From [Zimmermannella] alba NBRC 15616 (GTDB lineage Bacteria > Actinomycetota > Actinomycetes > Actinomycetales > Microbacteriaceae), in assembly GCF_001570905.1 (NCBI RefSeq), contig NZ_BCSO01000008.1, positions 40,569-104,568 on the forward strand: a stretch of DNA of 64,000 bases. The letters are read 5' to 3'. Below are positions 42,054 through 51,363 of the stretch, piece after piece (position 1 is the first letter of the stretch; every line of letters starts with the position of its first letter). A model generated the notes under the pieces. It did not search any database. It was not told where the DNA came from and was given only the letters and a program-made list of their open reading frames with translations. A program made the position numbers and the translations under genes.

Positions 42054-42093
42054 TCGAACACCAGTTCGAACACCAGTTCGAACACCAGTGTGA
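42054..42093 (+). promoter_or_regulatory. Tandem, overlapping LexA (SOS) boxes
   Basis: TCGAACACCAGTTCGA occurs twice, at 42054-42069 and 42066-42081, sharing four bases, with a degenerate third copy at 42078-42093. Each full copy is a perfect match to the actinobacterial SOS box (TCGAAC, four bases, GTTCGA). The array ends 11 bases before the start of the DUF6504 gene, so LexA would block its promoter and its start region. Confidence 0.92.
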
Positions 42094-42104
42094 GGAGTGT
42101 CATT

Positions 42105-42443
42105 GTGCGAGTCAACGAGCCTGTCCACGTTGAGCTGTCCCCTCGGGGTGCCCCTGCCCACTTTGTCTGGCGTGGGTATGAGTATCACGTGGTGAGCACG
42201 CCCGAGCCGTGGCTTGCACAGCAGCGGTGGTGGTCGCACGATGCTGCGCGTGCTCCGCGTGGTGGTGGCGTGCACGAGTACGAACAAGAGCGTTGGCGGG
42301 TCGATGCCGTTGCGCTCTCTCCTGCTGCCCCTGCGGCATCCGAAGGAAGTTTTGATCTTGCGGTCGATGCCGCGCGCTCGTCGTGGCTTCTCGCCGACGC
42401 GTTCACCGACGAGTTCGAAGAGCTGTTGTTCCTCGAGCCATGA
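42105..42443 (+). CDS. DUF6504-type small protein of the DnaE2 mutagenesis operon
   Basis: A 112-residue protein of unknown biochemistry, commonly encoded just before dnaE2 in actinobacteria. Features are VWRGYEYHVVSTPEPWLAQQRWW and an acidic C-terminus (ADAFTDEFEELLFLEP). The GTG at 42105 has GAGGAG at correct spacing. It is directly downstream of the SOS boxes and its stop overlaps the dnaE2 start (ATGA), so the two are co-induced and translationally coupled. Confidence 0.75.
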   Translation: MRVNEPVHVELSPRGAPAHFVWRGYEYHVVSTPEPWLAQQRWWSHDAARAPRGGGVHEYEQERWRVDAVALSPAAPAASEGSFDLAVDAARSSWLLADAFTDEFEELLFLEP

Positions 42444-45400
42444 GCACGTTCACGCATCTGCACGTGGCGTCCTTCTTCTCAGCTCATCACGGCACGAGCT
42501 CCCCCGAAGAGCTTGTTGCGCAGGCTGTCGCGCAGGGCGCGCACGCTGCAGCGCTCACCGACCGCGATGTGCTCTCTGGGGCAGTGCGCCATGTCCGCGC
42601 CTGCATCCAGCACGGCGTTGACCCCATCGTGGGTGTTGAACTCTCGCTCGCTGCGTCGTCTCGGCCCAGCCCGGAGCACTCCGCTCCCTTCGGTCGTGGC
42701 GTGTTGCTCGCGCACGGCAACACGCGAGGGGCGGGGTGGGCCATGCTGTGCCGTGCAGTCAGTGCCGCTCATACTCCCCCGCGCGGGAGGAAGCCCGCCA
42801 ACTGGCAGCCACAACTTGCACTTGATCGACTCGCTGCACTCATCACGGGCGAGACGGGCCCTGTCGGCGCCCTGCTGCTCGGCCCAGAATCAGCGCCCGC
42901 CCAAGCGCTCCAGCGGGGCGAGTGGAAGCTTGCCGAGCGCATGCTGCGCAGGCTGGCAACAACGTTTCCCGGTGCACTCACACTCGAAGTCGTGTGCCAC
43001 CTCACAGCGCCCGGGCACGCCACCAGCCTGCAACAGGCGGCGCGCTGGCTCGAGCTTGCTCACCATCTTGAGCTCCCGGCAGTTCTCAGCAATCACGTCC
43101 GCTATCGGGTTCCCGATGAGGCGGTGACGGCCGATGTCCTTGCCGCCAGCGGAACCCTCACACCGCTCAGGCCTGATATCGGCGGCTTGAACGCCCAAGC
43201 ATGGCTCAAGAGCCCCCAGCGGATGGAAGCACTGGCGCAACTTCTTGTTGACCGCGCGGCGCTCCCCCGCGACGCAACATCCGCGCTCCTCGAAGGCACT
43301 GAGCGCCTTGCCGGACGCTGCGTCCTGTCTCCTCGCGATGATCTCGCGTGGCAAATGCCCAAGACACCCGAGCCAGAGGTCATTGGCATTCGCGAGGAGC
43401 CCAATCGGGCGCTCTCGAACCGCTGCGAGGCGGCGTTCTCCGCACGGTTGGGTGATCTCAGCGGTTGTGCGCGCACGCGAGCACAGCAGCGGCTCCGCGA
43501 TGAGCTCGTCACAATCTCCGGTTTTGGCTTCGCGACGTATTTTCTTGCGGTTGCCGATGTCACCGATCTCATCCGCAGCCGGGGCATTCGGGTCCAGGCG
43601 CGGGGCTCTGGCGCCGGAAGCTTAGTGAACTATCTCCTCGGGATTTCACCGGTCAATCCGCTCGAACACGATTTGCTCTTCGAACGCTTTCTGGGCCGGC
43701 AGCGCTCCACGCTCCCCGATATTGATCTCGACGTCGAATCCGCTCGACGGCACGAGATCTACCGTGCGATTTTCCGCCGGTATGGAGATACCCGCGTGTC
43801 GCTCCTCGGCATGCAGTCGAGGTATCGGGCACGTGGGGCCACCCGCGATGCGGGCAGAGCCCTCGGTATCAGCGATGAGCACATTGACCTCATTGCGAAG
43901 CAACTCTGGCGGCTCAATGCTCGCGATCTGCGCAGCGCCCTGCAGAACAACCCCGAGCTGCAGCGGCTCTCCGCCTCGCTCGGCGGACTTCCCCAGGCAG
44001 AACTGTTGCTCGATCTTGCCGAGCGCCTCGATCGCCTCCCCCGGCATCTGTCCATGCATCCCTGTGGTGTTCTCCTGGGCGACAACACGCTCTTGTCGGT
44101 CACTCCGGTTCAGCCAAGCGGCATCGGACTCCCGATGAGCCAATTCGATAAGGACGACATCGACGATCTCGGTCTACTCAAACTCGATGTTCTCGGTGTC
44201 CGAATGCAATCGTCATTGGCCTACACGGTGCACGAGATCACGCGTCTTCACGGCGATGAGATCGCGAGCGCCGGGGGCCTGCCAGAGGATGCTCCGTATC
44301 TCGCTTCGGGAACGCTCGCGCTCAATGACATCCCTCACGACGATGAGGCCACGCTGCGCATGATTCGCTCCACGCATACGCTCGGCATGTTTCAAATCGA
44401 GTCGCCCGGGCAACGAGAACTCATTGGCAAGATGCAGCCAACTGCTTATGAAGATCTCATCGCCGATATTTCCCTGTTTCGTCCGGGCCCGATGAAGGGG
44501 AACATGGTGGCACCGTACCTCGATGTCCGCCACGGGATTCGGTCTGCGGAGTATCTGCGCCCCGAATTCATTCCCTTTCTTCGCGAGACGCACGGTGTCG
44601 TCGTGTATCACGAGCAGCTCATTCGCGTCCTGTCGTTCTGCATGGGCATCGGCTACGCCGAAGCTGATGAGCTTCGCCGACAGATGTCGCATCAGCTCAC
44701 TGAGGTCGAACGTCAATTCCGGGCAGCGAGCGCAGCTCAGCGCGACGAAGACAGGCGCCCGCGCTTTCAGCCAGCCGAAATCGACCGCATCTGGTCGGTC
44801 GTGGCGGGTTTTGGCTCCTTCGGGTTCTGCAAAGCGCACGGCGCAGCCTTTGCCCTCACCACCTGGCAAAGCGCCTGGCTCAAAACGCATTTCCCCGCCG
44901 AATTCTTTGCGGGGCTCCTCACCCACGACCCCGGCATGTACCCGAAACGGCTCCTCGTTGGCGATGCTCGACGTTTGGGGATCCCCATCCTCCCGGTCGA
45001 CATCAACCGTTCAGCACGAACCTGGACCGTCGAACGTGTCCGAGCAACACCCGCGGGTGTCCCCACTCGGCCTGGTGACCTTGGGATTCGTGTCGCGCTC
45101 GCTGATGTGCAGGGCATTACCGAGGCCGAGCTCACGCGCATCCTCGCTGAGCGCCCCTTCCATTCCCTCGGCGATGTGTGGGAGCGAGCCAGACCGTCAC
45201 GCCGCTTGGCAGAACGTCTCGCGATGGTCGGGGCATTCGACGCGCTCGAGCACACAAGCGTGCAGGCAGACATCCCAGTATTCCCGAGCCGGGGCGAGCT
45301 CATTGCACGCGTGCGCGAACTTGCTGCCCAGCGCAAACGACCTCGCGCTCCGAGAGCCGATGAGCTGCAGTTGCCTCTGGACTTCGATGCGGTCCACGCT

Positions 45401-45865
45401 GTTGAGCTACCGCAGAGCGGCCGCGCCCGGGCAAGCTCCGAGCGCACACGTGAGCGTGTGCAGGCAGAGCTTGAAGTGCTCTCCATCGACCTCTCCGAGC
45501 ACCTCATCGAGAGTTACCGGCCTCTCCTCGACGAGCTTGGGGTGACTCCTGCCGCAGAGCTGCTCGAGCTTCGTAATCGCACCGAGGTGATGGTTGCCGG
45601 GGTTCGCGTCGCAACCCAAACACCGCCAATGCGTTCGGGCAAGCGTGTGGTGTTTGTGAGCGTCGACGACGGCACCGGATGCGCGGATGCCGCGTTCTTC
45701 GAAGAAGCGCAGCAGCACACCGGGTCTGCCCTCTTCAACTCCAAGCTCCTCGTCATCGCAGGAACCACCCGGCGTACCGGGGCTCGAGGGGTGAGTCTGC
45801 AAGCAGATCGGGCGTGGGATCTCGCGGAACTCTGGCAAGAATGGCGGCGCCGTCATGCCGCCTAA
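42440..45865 (+). CDS. dnaE2: Error-prone DNA polymerase DnaE2 (ImuC)
   Basis: A 1141-residue C-family polymerase for damage-induced translesion synthesis. An N-terminal PHP domain (FTHLHVASFFSAHHGTSSPE) is followed by the palm, with the catalytic acids in LPDIDLDVE, RARGSGAGSLVNYLLGI, DISLFRPGPMKGNMV, and FGSFGFCKAHGAAFALTTW. A C-terminal OB fold has VMVAGVRVATQTPP. Length matches DnaE2 rather than replicative DnaE1. It is SOS-controlled through the boxes at 42054. No imuA'/imuB genes lie next to it. Confidence 0.93.
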   Translation: MSTFTHLHVASFFSAHHGTSSPEELVAQAVAQGAHAAALTDRDVLSGAVRHVRACIQHGVDPIVGVELSLAASSRPSPEHSAPFGRGVLLAHGNTRGAGWAMLCRAVSAAHTPPRGRKPANWQPQLALDRLAALITGETGPVGALLLGPESAPAQALQRGEWKLAERMLRRLATTFPGALTLEVVCHLTAPGHATSLQQAARWLELAHHLELPAVLSNHVRYRVPDEAVTADVLAASGTLTPLRPDIGGLNAQAWLKSPQRMEALAQLLVDRAALPRDATSALLEGTERLAGRCVLSPRDDLAWQMPKTPEPEVIGIREEPNRALSNRCEAAFSARLGDLSGCARTRAQQRLRDELVTISGFGFATYFLAVADVTDLIRSRGIRVQARGSGAGSLVNYLLGISPVNPLEHDLLFERFLGRQRSTLPDIDLDVESARRHEIYRAIFRRYGDTRVSLLGMQSRYRARGATRDAGRALGISDEHIDLIAKQLWRLNARDLRSALQNNPELQRLSASLGGLPQAELLLDLAERLDRLPRHLSMHPCGVLLGDNTLLSVTPVQPSGIGLPMSQFDKDDIDDLGLLKLDVLGVRMQSSLAYTVHEITRLHGDEIASAGGLPEDAPYLASGTLALNDIPHDDEATLRMIRSTHTLGMFQIESPGQRELIGKMQPTAYEDLIADISLFRPGPMKGNMVAPYLDVRHGIRSAEYLRPEFIPFLRETHGVVVYHEQLIRVLSFCMGIGYAEADELRRQMSHQLTEVERQFRAASAAQRDEDRRPRFQPAEIDRIWSVVAGFGSFGFCKAHGAAFALTTWQSAWLKTHFPAEFFAGLLTHDPGMYPKRLLVGDARRLGIPILPVDINRSARTWTVERVRATPAGVPTRPGDLGIRVALADVQGITEAELTRILAERPFHSLGDVWERARPSRRLAERLAMVGAFDALEHTSVQADIPVFPSRGELIARVRELAAQRKRPRAPRADELQLPLDFDAVHAVELPQSGRARASSERTRERVQAELEVLSIDLSEHLIESYRPLLDELGVTPAAELLELRNRTEVMVAGVRVATQTPPMRSGKRVVFVSVDDGTGCADAAFFEEAQQHTGSALFNSKLLVIAGTTRRTGARGVSLQADRAWDLAELWQEWRRRHAA

Positions 45866-45887
45866 CGGTCACTCGCCCGTGCGGGCA

Positions 45888-47417
45888 CTAGCGCGAGGCC
45901 CCGGGCCACTGGGCTCGAATGACGCGGGTCACGATCTCCAGGAGGCGCGGATCATCAAGCAACCGGAAGTGGCCGGCCAGCGGCAACACGATCCGCTCGT
46001 GTGCGCCGGGCAGCGTGCCGAGCGCAAACGCTTCCACATCCGTTGGAATGTGCGGGTCAAATTCCGGCTGCACCGTCGTGATGCGCTCGTTCACGCCTCG
46101 TTCGCGCGCGAGACCACGCAGTTCAGGATGCTCGGGCGAGAACACTCTCAGCGCAGGATCGGCGAACAGCTGAGCGTACTTCGACCCCGCAAACGGTGTC
46201 GCGATCGCGATGAGGTGACGGATCCGATCACCCCGGGGACGCAGCATCGCGGCCTTCGCGATCAAACCGCCCTTCGAGTGGGCGATGACAATCACGTCAT
46301 CCAGGCCGCGAAGCTCAAGCTCACGTTCGAGTCGTCGCGCCGATTCGCCAAGACTTGCCCGATTCCACCCGAGCGAGTTCACGAGGTACACGCTGTGACC
46401 GTTCATGCGCAGCTGCTCCGCGAGCGAGCGCAGGAATCCCGCCCGCTCGAACACACCGGGAACCAACACGATCGTTGCCCCGTCTGCTCGGCCATGCTCC
46501 CAACGCCGAACCGTGCGCTTCGACAGGAACAAACTCGCGAACTGCGCGCGCAGAGCCCAGAGATAGTCGATCGTGCGCAGCGGCCAGTCGCGCATGTCGA
46601 AGACACGGCGGCGTCGCCACACCACGCCACGTTCGCGATCGAGCGGATGATCCGCTGCCCGCGGCGCACACAGCTTCGGCGGCTCCGGCACGCACTGGTT
46701 TCCGCCTTCGACGCCCAAGATCCAGGCCGCTCGGAGCGCCGCCCGTTTCGTGCGCCAGTCCCCGAGCACGCGTCCGTGACCGCCAAGCGGCACGATCACA
46801 TTGCGACCAAACTCGATGAGCCCAGGCTCCGACACGATCTCGTCCGCCTCCGGCACGATCGCGATGATGCGTCGGTCCACATCGTCGTACGCATCGAGAG
46901 TGCGCGTCGTTTCGCTCGTGCGGCAGAACATGCCAAGTTCAGGATCATCCGCAAACGCGTCCACGAGACGCGTCCCAGCGAACGGCGCCGCAATCGCGAT
47001 CGCCCCGTGCACGGTCGTGCGGCTCGTGCCCGCCCGTGCACGTTTTGCTGCAAGCACAAGGACAGCCTTCGCGACGAGGCCACCCTTCGAATGCCCGAGA
47101 AGGATGACTTCATCGAGTCCTCGACGCTCGATCTCGTCGAGCACCATCGCTGCGAGCGCACGCACAGCGCCAGCATTTCGTTTCAGCTCCGGCAGCGGGC
47201 AAATCGGGTAGCCGACCTCGTGCAAGCGGTCGAGCACCGGTATCAAGAAGTCCCAGCGTTCAAAAATGCCAGCAATCGGCACGATGGTCGGGAAGCGTTC
47301 ATCGCCGCCCTCATAGCGATCGACCTTGGCCGGGCGAAGCCACGAGCGCACATGCCAGCGCGTCGAATAGGCAACGTCTCTGATGACGTCCGTCGGGAAC
47401 GGCCTGCGTGCGCTCAT
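45888..47417 (-). CDS. Double-domain alpha/beta hydrolase (lipase/PGAP1-like)
   Basis: A 509-residue protein with two similar hydrolase halves. The first (about 45-240) has GHSKGG with Ser110, Asp192 (VPEADEIVSEPG) and His214 (PLGGHGRVL). The second (about 312-505) has AHSKGG with Ser381, Asp454 (PEFDPHIP) and His483 (PLAGHFRLL). Both triads look complete, and each half repeats the PxxGxFER start and the IAxPFAG segment. No signal peptide is seen. It is convergent with dnaE2 across a 22-base gap. The substrate is unknown; acyl esters or lipids are likely from the family. Confidence 0.78.
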   Translation of the reverse strand: MSARRPFPTDVIRDVAYSTRWHVRSWLRPAKVDRYEGGDERFPTIVPIAGIFERWDFLIPVLDRLHEVGYPICPLPELKRNAGAVRALAAMVLDEIERRGLDEVILLGHSKGGLVAKAVLVLAAKRARAGTSRTTVHGAIAIAAPFAGTRLVDAFADDPELGMFCRTSETTRTLDAYDDVDRRIIAIVPEADEIVSEPGLIEFGRNVIVPLGGHGRVLGDWRTKRAALRAAWILGVEGGNQCVPEPPKLCAPRAADHPLDRERGVVWRRRRVFDMRDWPLRTIDYLWALRAQFASLFLSKRTVRRWEHGRADGATIVLVPGVFERAGFLRSLAEQLRMNGHSVYLVNSLGWNRASLGESARRLERELELRGLDDVIVIAHSKGGLIAKAAMLRPRGDRIRHLIAIATPFAGSKYAQLFADPALRVFSPEHPELRGLARERGVNERITTVQPEFDPHIPTDVEAFALGTLPGAHERIVLPLAGHFRLLDDPRLLEIVTRVIRAQWPGASR

Positions 47418-47465
47418 CCTGTCTCCTCACCTCTTCTTGCTCTCGCTGTGCCAGCTCCCACCCGC

Positions 47466-48047
47466 TCAGCTCACGCCGTCTCGAATGCCAGCGACCCCTG
47501 TCGCGTCCATGAGCGCCTGTATTGTGACCGGTCCGACGTGACGAAAGCTGTGCCGCTTGAGTTCACGAGCGAGCTCCCTCGACGCGTCCGTCTCGCTCGG
47601 AGCCTCAGGATGACTCCGTACCGTCAACGGCTGCGTCGAGGCGTACGTCCACACGAGCTTCGCCAGTCCACCATGCTCGCGCAGCTTCAAGCATGCCTGA
47701 GCATTGTTCAGCGTGGCCTCAATCTTGCGCCGGTTCCGCACGATCGACGCATCGAGGAGCAATTGCTCGATGTCGTGTTCGCCCCACTCGGCAAGCATTT
47801 CGACGTCAAAGTTCGCGAATGCTCGGCGAAAGGCAGGTCGCTTCACGAGGATCGTCGACCACGCCAGGCCCGACTGAAACGCTTCCAAGCTCAACCGCTC
47901 AAAAAGGCCGCGCTCATCGCGCACGGGGAAGCCCCACTCACTGTCGTAGTAGTCCCGCATGAGTTCGTTCGCGGTCGCCCATGCTGGCCGCGCAACACCG
48001 TCCGGGCCTCGTTCGAAGCCTGGGGCGAGGTTCACGGGCCCGCTCAC
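47466..48047 (-). CDS. tag: Tag-like DNA-3-methyladenine glycosylase I lacking zinc ligands
   Basis: A 193-residue helix-hairpin-helix-superfamily glycosylase that would excise 3-methyladenine. The Tag core is clear: DSEWGFPV, LSLEAFQSGLAWSTIL with the conserved Glu, NRRKIEATLNNA, and FRHVGPVTIQALMDATG. The four zinc ligands of E. coli Tag (C4, H17, H175, C179) are all missing: the N-terminal Cys position falls in RPAW, the HDNEWG position is YDSEWG, and the C-terminus ends GIRDGVS. The GTG at 48047 overlaps the ogt stop (GTGA), giving an alkylation-repair operon. Confidence 0.8.
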   Translation of the reverse strand: MSGPVNLAPGFERGPDGVARPAWATANELMRDYYDSEWGFPVRDERGLFERLSLEAFQSGLAWSTILVKRPAFRRAFANFDVEMLAEWGEHDIEQLLLDASIVRNRRKIEATLNNAQACLKLREHGGLAKLVWTYASTQPLTVRSHPEAPSETDASRELARELKRHSFRHVGPVTIQALMDATGVAGIRDGVS

Positions 48048-48652
48048 AAGCGGTTCACCTCTCGTGCCCGCAGCCCGGATGCTGGCGACCAACCGAATTC
48101 CACGCCTTCCATCGCGAGCAGCTGCCGCTTGATCTCACTCCCCCGAGCAAGTCCAAGCTGCACACCGTACGGACCAATCGTGCCGTCAGAGCGGATGACG
48201 CGGTGACACGGCACGATGAGCGGCAAGGGATTCGTGGCGCACGCCGATCCGACTGCGCGAGCTGCCCGCGGGCGGCCGGTCGCTTCGGCGAGTTCTCCAT
48301 AGCTCCAGGCCTCACCGCGAGGAATGGTGCATAGTGCACGCTGCACCTTGCCGCGGTAGTTCTCGGAGGTGAGGCACCAGTCGATGGGCACGGTGAACGA
48401 GGTGAGTTCGCCGTTGAGCCAGGCGACGATTTCGCCAACGGTGTCGTCGAGCAGCTGGCTCGACTCGGCAAGCGCATCCTGACCGAGCGCCCCAAAAGTT
48501 CTCACGAGCTGCTCGACCGGCGAGTCAGTCGCTGCTTCTTGAAAGGCGATGTGTGCGACGCCAACGTCCGTGACGACAATGAGCAACGGACCAATGTGGC
48601 TGTCAAGGCATCGTGCGGCAAGAACGGAGCGTTCTTCTCTGGAGTGAAGCAT
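48044..48652 (-). CDS. ogt: Methylated-DNA--protein-cysteine methyltransferase
   Basis: A 202-residue suicide repair protein that removes the methyl group from O6-methylguanine. The acceptor Cys149 is in VPCHRVI; the helix-turn-helix is IPRGEAWSYGELAEATGRP with the Arg finger in ARAVGSACATNPLP. An N-terminal Ada-type domain precedes it. Co-transcribed with the Tag-like gene. Confidence 0.93.
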   Translation of the reverse strand: MLHSREERSVLAARCLDSHIGPLLIVVTDVGVAHIAFQEAATDSPVEQLVRTFGALGQDALAESSQLLDDTVGEIVAWLNGELTSFTVPIDWCLTSENYRGKVQRALCTIPRGEAWSYGELAEATGRPRAARAVGSACATNPLPLIVPCHRVIRSDGTIGPYGVQLGLARGSEIKRQLLAMEGVEFGWSPASGLRAREVNRL

Positions 48653-48660
48653 CGACTCAG

Positions 48661-49158
48661 TTAGTCGTCAAGCGTGACTTCGGTGAGCAACCCCGTCTCG
48701 ACATCCGCAACGAATCCACGTACCGATTCCTTCTCTGCAACGAATGGGCTCTGCAGAATTCGCCGGATCGACTCACGAACAGAGTCTTCAGCGTGCTTGA
48801 ACGATTCGGCTTTCCAGTGAGCGCGACGACCCGTCTCACGAAGCAGAAGTTCGTCAAACTCATCCTCGCTAAATGTCGACAGGCCACAGTTGGTGTGGTG
48901 CACAAGAATGACCTCCTGAGTGCCCATCATTCGCTGGCTGATCGTGAGTGAACGAATCATGTCGTCGGTGATGACACCACCGGCATTCCGCATGATGTGG
49001 GCGTCACCAAGTTCAAGACCGAGCATGGCAAACACATCGAGACGTGAGTCCATGCACGCAATCACCGCGAGCTTCTCAGCCGGTCGCAGCGGCAGCGGTC
49101 CGGGATAGCCCTCGGCATACTCCTGATTTCGCGAGATGACCTCATCAATGATGCTCAT
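48661..49158 (-). CDS. Beta-class carbonic anhydrase
   Basis: A 165-residue zinc enzyme that interconverts CO2 and bicarbonate. Zinc ligands are Cys35 (ACMDSRLD), His88 and Cys91 (HHTNCG); Asp37 and Arg39 form the catalytic dyad. It belongs to the compact type found in mycobacteria (Rv1284-like). The start has CGAGGAGC. It precedes ogt by only 8 bases and may be co-transcribed with it. Confidence 0.9.
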   Translation of the reverse strand: MSIIDEVISRNQEYAEGYPGPLPLRPAEKLAVIACMDSRLDVFAMLGLELGDAHIMRNAGGVITDDMIRSLTISQRMMGTQEVILVHHTNCGLSTFSEDEFDELLLRETGRRAHWKAESFKHAEDSVRESIRRILQSPFVAEKESVRGFVADVETGLLTEVTLDD

Positions 49159-49421
49159 GCTGCTCCTCGAGAGTAGGCGCCGCTACGAGGGCGCTTGGAC
49201 CTCTCAGCCTACGCGAGGACGGCACGCACGAACAGATTGATTTCATCAACAATTACCTTCGACTCGCAGATGATTGTCTGTATTGAAAGCAACTCAACAC
49301 TCCATGCGTTGTTTCTTTTATCGCAAAAACGGATTACTCTTGGGTTAGCACGACGATCGGTGAAACGAAGTCGCCCCGCAATCCGGCTTCTCCGAGAACA
49401 CCTGAATGAAAGTAGGACACC
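49159..49421. promoter_or_regulatory. AT-rich divergent promoter region of carbonic anhydrase and lsr2
   Basis: This gap is clearly more AT-rich than its surroundings from about 49240 to 49340. Lsr2 binds AT-rich DNA, so autoregulation from this stretch is plausible. The lsr2 start is preceded by GAAAGTAGGA. Confidence 0.45.
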
Positions 49422-49766
49422 ATGGCACAGAAGGTTCTCATCCAGCTCGTGGATGACCTGGACGGCACCGAGCTTCGCGAAGGCTCGGGCGAGACGATTC
49501 AGTTTGGTCTTGACGGAAAGACCTACGAAATCGACCTTTCCAAGGCAAATGCGACCCGTTTCCGCGCCATGCTCGGCGAGTACATCGACGCTGGCCGCCC
49601 GGTCCAGGCTCGCGGCCGCCGTGGCGCCGCCGCTTCGACTCGTGCTCAGAGCAGCAAGCGCGAAGACCTGCAGGAAATCCGCGACTGGGCTCGCGCCAAC
49701 GGCTACACCGTGAGCGACCGTGGCCGCATTGCACAGAACATCGTCGACGCCTACGACAACCGCTAA
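49422..49766 (+). CDS. lsr2: Lsr2 nucleoid-associated xenogeneic silencer
   Basis: A 114-residue H-NS-like protein. The N-terminal dimerisation domain begins MAQKVLIQLVDDLDG, and the C-terminal DNA-binding domain carries the AT-hook-like RGR at 100-102 (YTVSDRGRIAQNIVDAY). A basic linker (RGRRGAAAS) joins them. It condenses DNA and silences AT-rich foreign genes. Confidence 0.96.
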   Translation: MAQKVLIQLVDDLDGTELREGSGETIQFGLDGKTYEIDLSKANATRFRAMLGEYIDAGRPVQARGRRGAAASTRAQSSKREDLQEIRDWARANGYTVSDRGRIAQNIVDAYDNR

Positions 49767-49782
49767 GCGCGACAACTATCAC

Positions 49783-49825
49783 AGCGAGGGGGCGATGCCA
49801 CAGTCTGCGGCAGCGCCCCTTCGCT
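49783..49825 (+). terminator. lsr2 terminator
   Basis: A 12-base stem with one wobble pair (AGCGAGGGGGCG with CGCCCCTTCGCT) and a 19-base loop, 17 bases after the lsr2 stop, in the gap to the convergent metallophosphoesterase. Confidence 0.6.
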
Positions 49826-49884
49826 CATCCTCAACGAGGGGTGATGCCACGCAGCGTTTGGTGCGGTGACCTCACCCCTGGCAG

Positions 49885-51363
49885 CTACTTTCGCTGACGC
49901 TTGATGATCATTCCTGCACCGCCCAGGAGGATGATCGCGAGACCGACCCACGCCATCCACGGTTGCGCCTCGACACCGGTCGAGCTCAGTACGCCGTTTG
50001 AGGCAGCATCTACAGCAGGGGTCTCCGTTGCGCCGGATGCTGCGCCACCATGCGTCGGTGCGGTTGCCGTCGGAGCCTCCGTACCGGGAGTCACGGCGGG
50101 CGACGTCGGGCTCGGTGCCGGGGTTGGCGCCGGAGTCGGCGCAGGCGTCACGGTGCCCTCGTTCACGGCAATGAAACGGTGCACCACCGAGCGATCAACA
50201 CCGCCGTGGGTGTCCCGGGTGATCACGTACCAGCTGTACTGGCCGGCCTCGGTGACCTGCCAGTCGGCACTCACGCACGCGGGTGTCGCGATGTTCTCCT
50301 TCGTCGCGATGATCTGATCCGTGAGCACCTCGGCCGTGAAGCTGTCGGTGGAGAGCGACCGTCCCTCGGGCATGATGCCGAGCTGTTCGTAGCTGATGTC
50401 GAAGGACTGGTACTTCAACGGGTCATCCGCTGGCTCCATGAGGGAAGCTTCGTCGGAGTTGTAGTCCTGCAGCGAGGGCGAATACGTCCGTACCCTCATG
50501 AGCTGCGACGCATTGTCGAAGTGCATGAGTCGGAGGTAGCCGAGATCACCCTCGGCAAGGCCCTGGTAGTCAAACAGCATCGATGTCACGGTACGGTCGT
50601 TCACGCCGTCGCCGCTGTCGTCGAAGGAGTCGGTTCGCTGGAACGCGTCGTGGTAGTGCCCGGACATGATCATGCGCACGTTCGGGTTTGGCGCTGCTAC
50701 CTCATCGAGAATGCGCTGCGGAATGGGGCCAAGGCCACCGGTCGTGAGCATGAACTCGTGCAGGTTGATGATGGCAACTCGGTCAGAGCGACGCTTGAGC
50801 TGCTCATTCATCCACGCGATTTCCTTGTCGCCCGGGTCCCAACCCATCGACAGGACCATGAAGTCAATGCCTCCGGTCGAGAACAGGTCGACGTGGCCGC
50901 GGCTGTTTTCGTAGCTGGCGGCATACCAGGGGTTCCCGGCAACACGGGCTTCGCCGAAGTAGTTGCCGTAGTTCGTGTAATCAACGGCGAGGTGCCCCAC
51001 ATCGTGGTTGCCGGCCAGCACACCGTACGGAAGTCCGGCTTGGTCAAGACGAGCGTACTGGGGGTCAGCGTTCTCCCACTGGTACATCTGGTCGTAGGCG
51101 TCCACGATGTCGCCCATGTGGAAGAGATACTGAATGTTCTTGTTGTCGCGTTCGGCGAGCACATAGTCGTGGATCGACTTCTGGTGCTGCATGTACTGCG
51201 CGTTGTAGTACTGCGTATCCGACTCCCACGCGAGGGTGAAGTCGTATTCGCTGCGCGGTACATCCTCGGCGTGGGCCTGCGGCACGACACTGTCACGCGT
51301 CGATCGAGGCGCACCGGCAAAGCCCTCCGAGTGCTGGACGAGCATCGTGACGGTACCGTTCAC
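49885..51363 (-). pseudogene. Cell-wall metallophosphoesterase, catalytic and anchor part (frameshifted from its signal peptide)
   Basis: A 492-residue frame with calcineurin-like metal motifs in order: ESDTQYY, FHMGDIVDAY, AGNHDVGH, NLHEF and MSGHYHDAF. It ends in a Pro/Thr linker, a sortase-like LSSTG, one membrane helix and a KRQRK tail, so the product is meant for the cell wall. It has no export signal of its own; that lies in the neighbouring frame (51360-51722). Conserved-looking sequence continues upstream of its GTG (TGQSAEEFTLEGLVNTSRYAV), showing that the two frames were one gene. The GTG at 51363 overlaps the other frame's stop as GTGA, so some translation by coupling is possible. 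Confidence 0.75.

Noticed and set aside
42054..42093. Short tandem repeat that could suggest a CRISPR or iteron array
   Set aside because: The unit is exactly the actinobacterial LexA box, only two to three copies, upstream of dnaE2.
45855..48206. 783-codon open frame antisense to the double hydrolase, tag and ogt
   Set aside because: Three well-supported genes lie on the other strand; the product is His/Arg-rich without domains.
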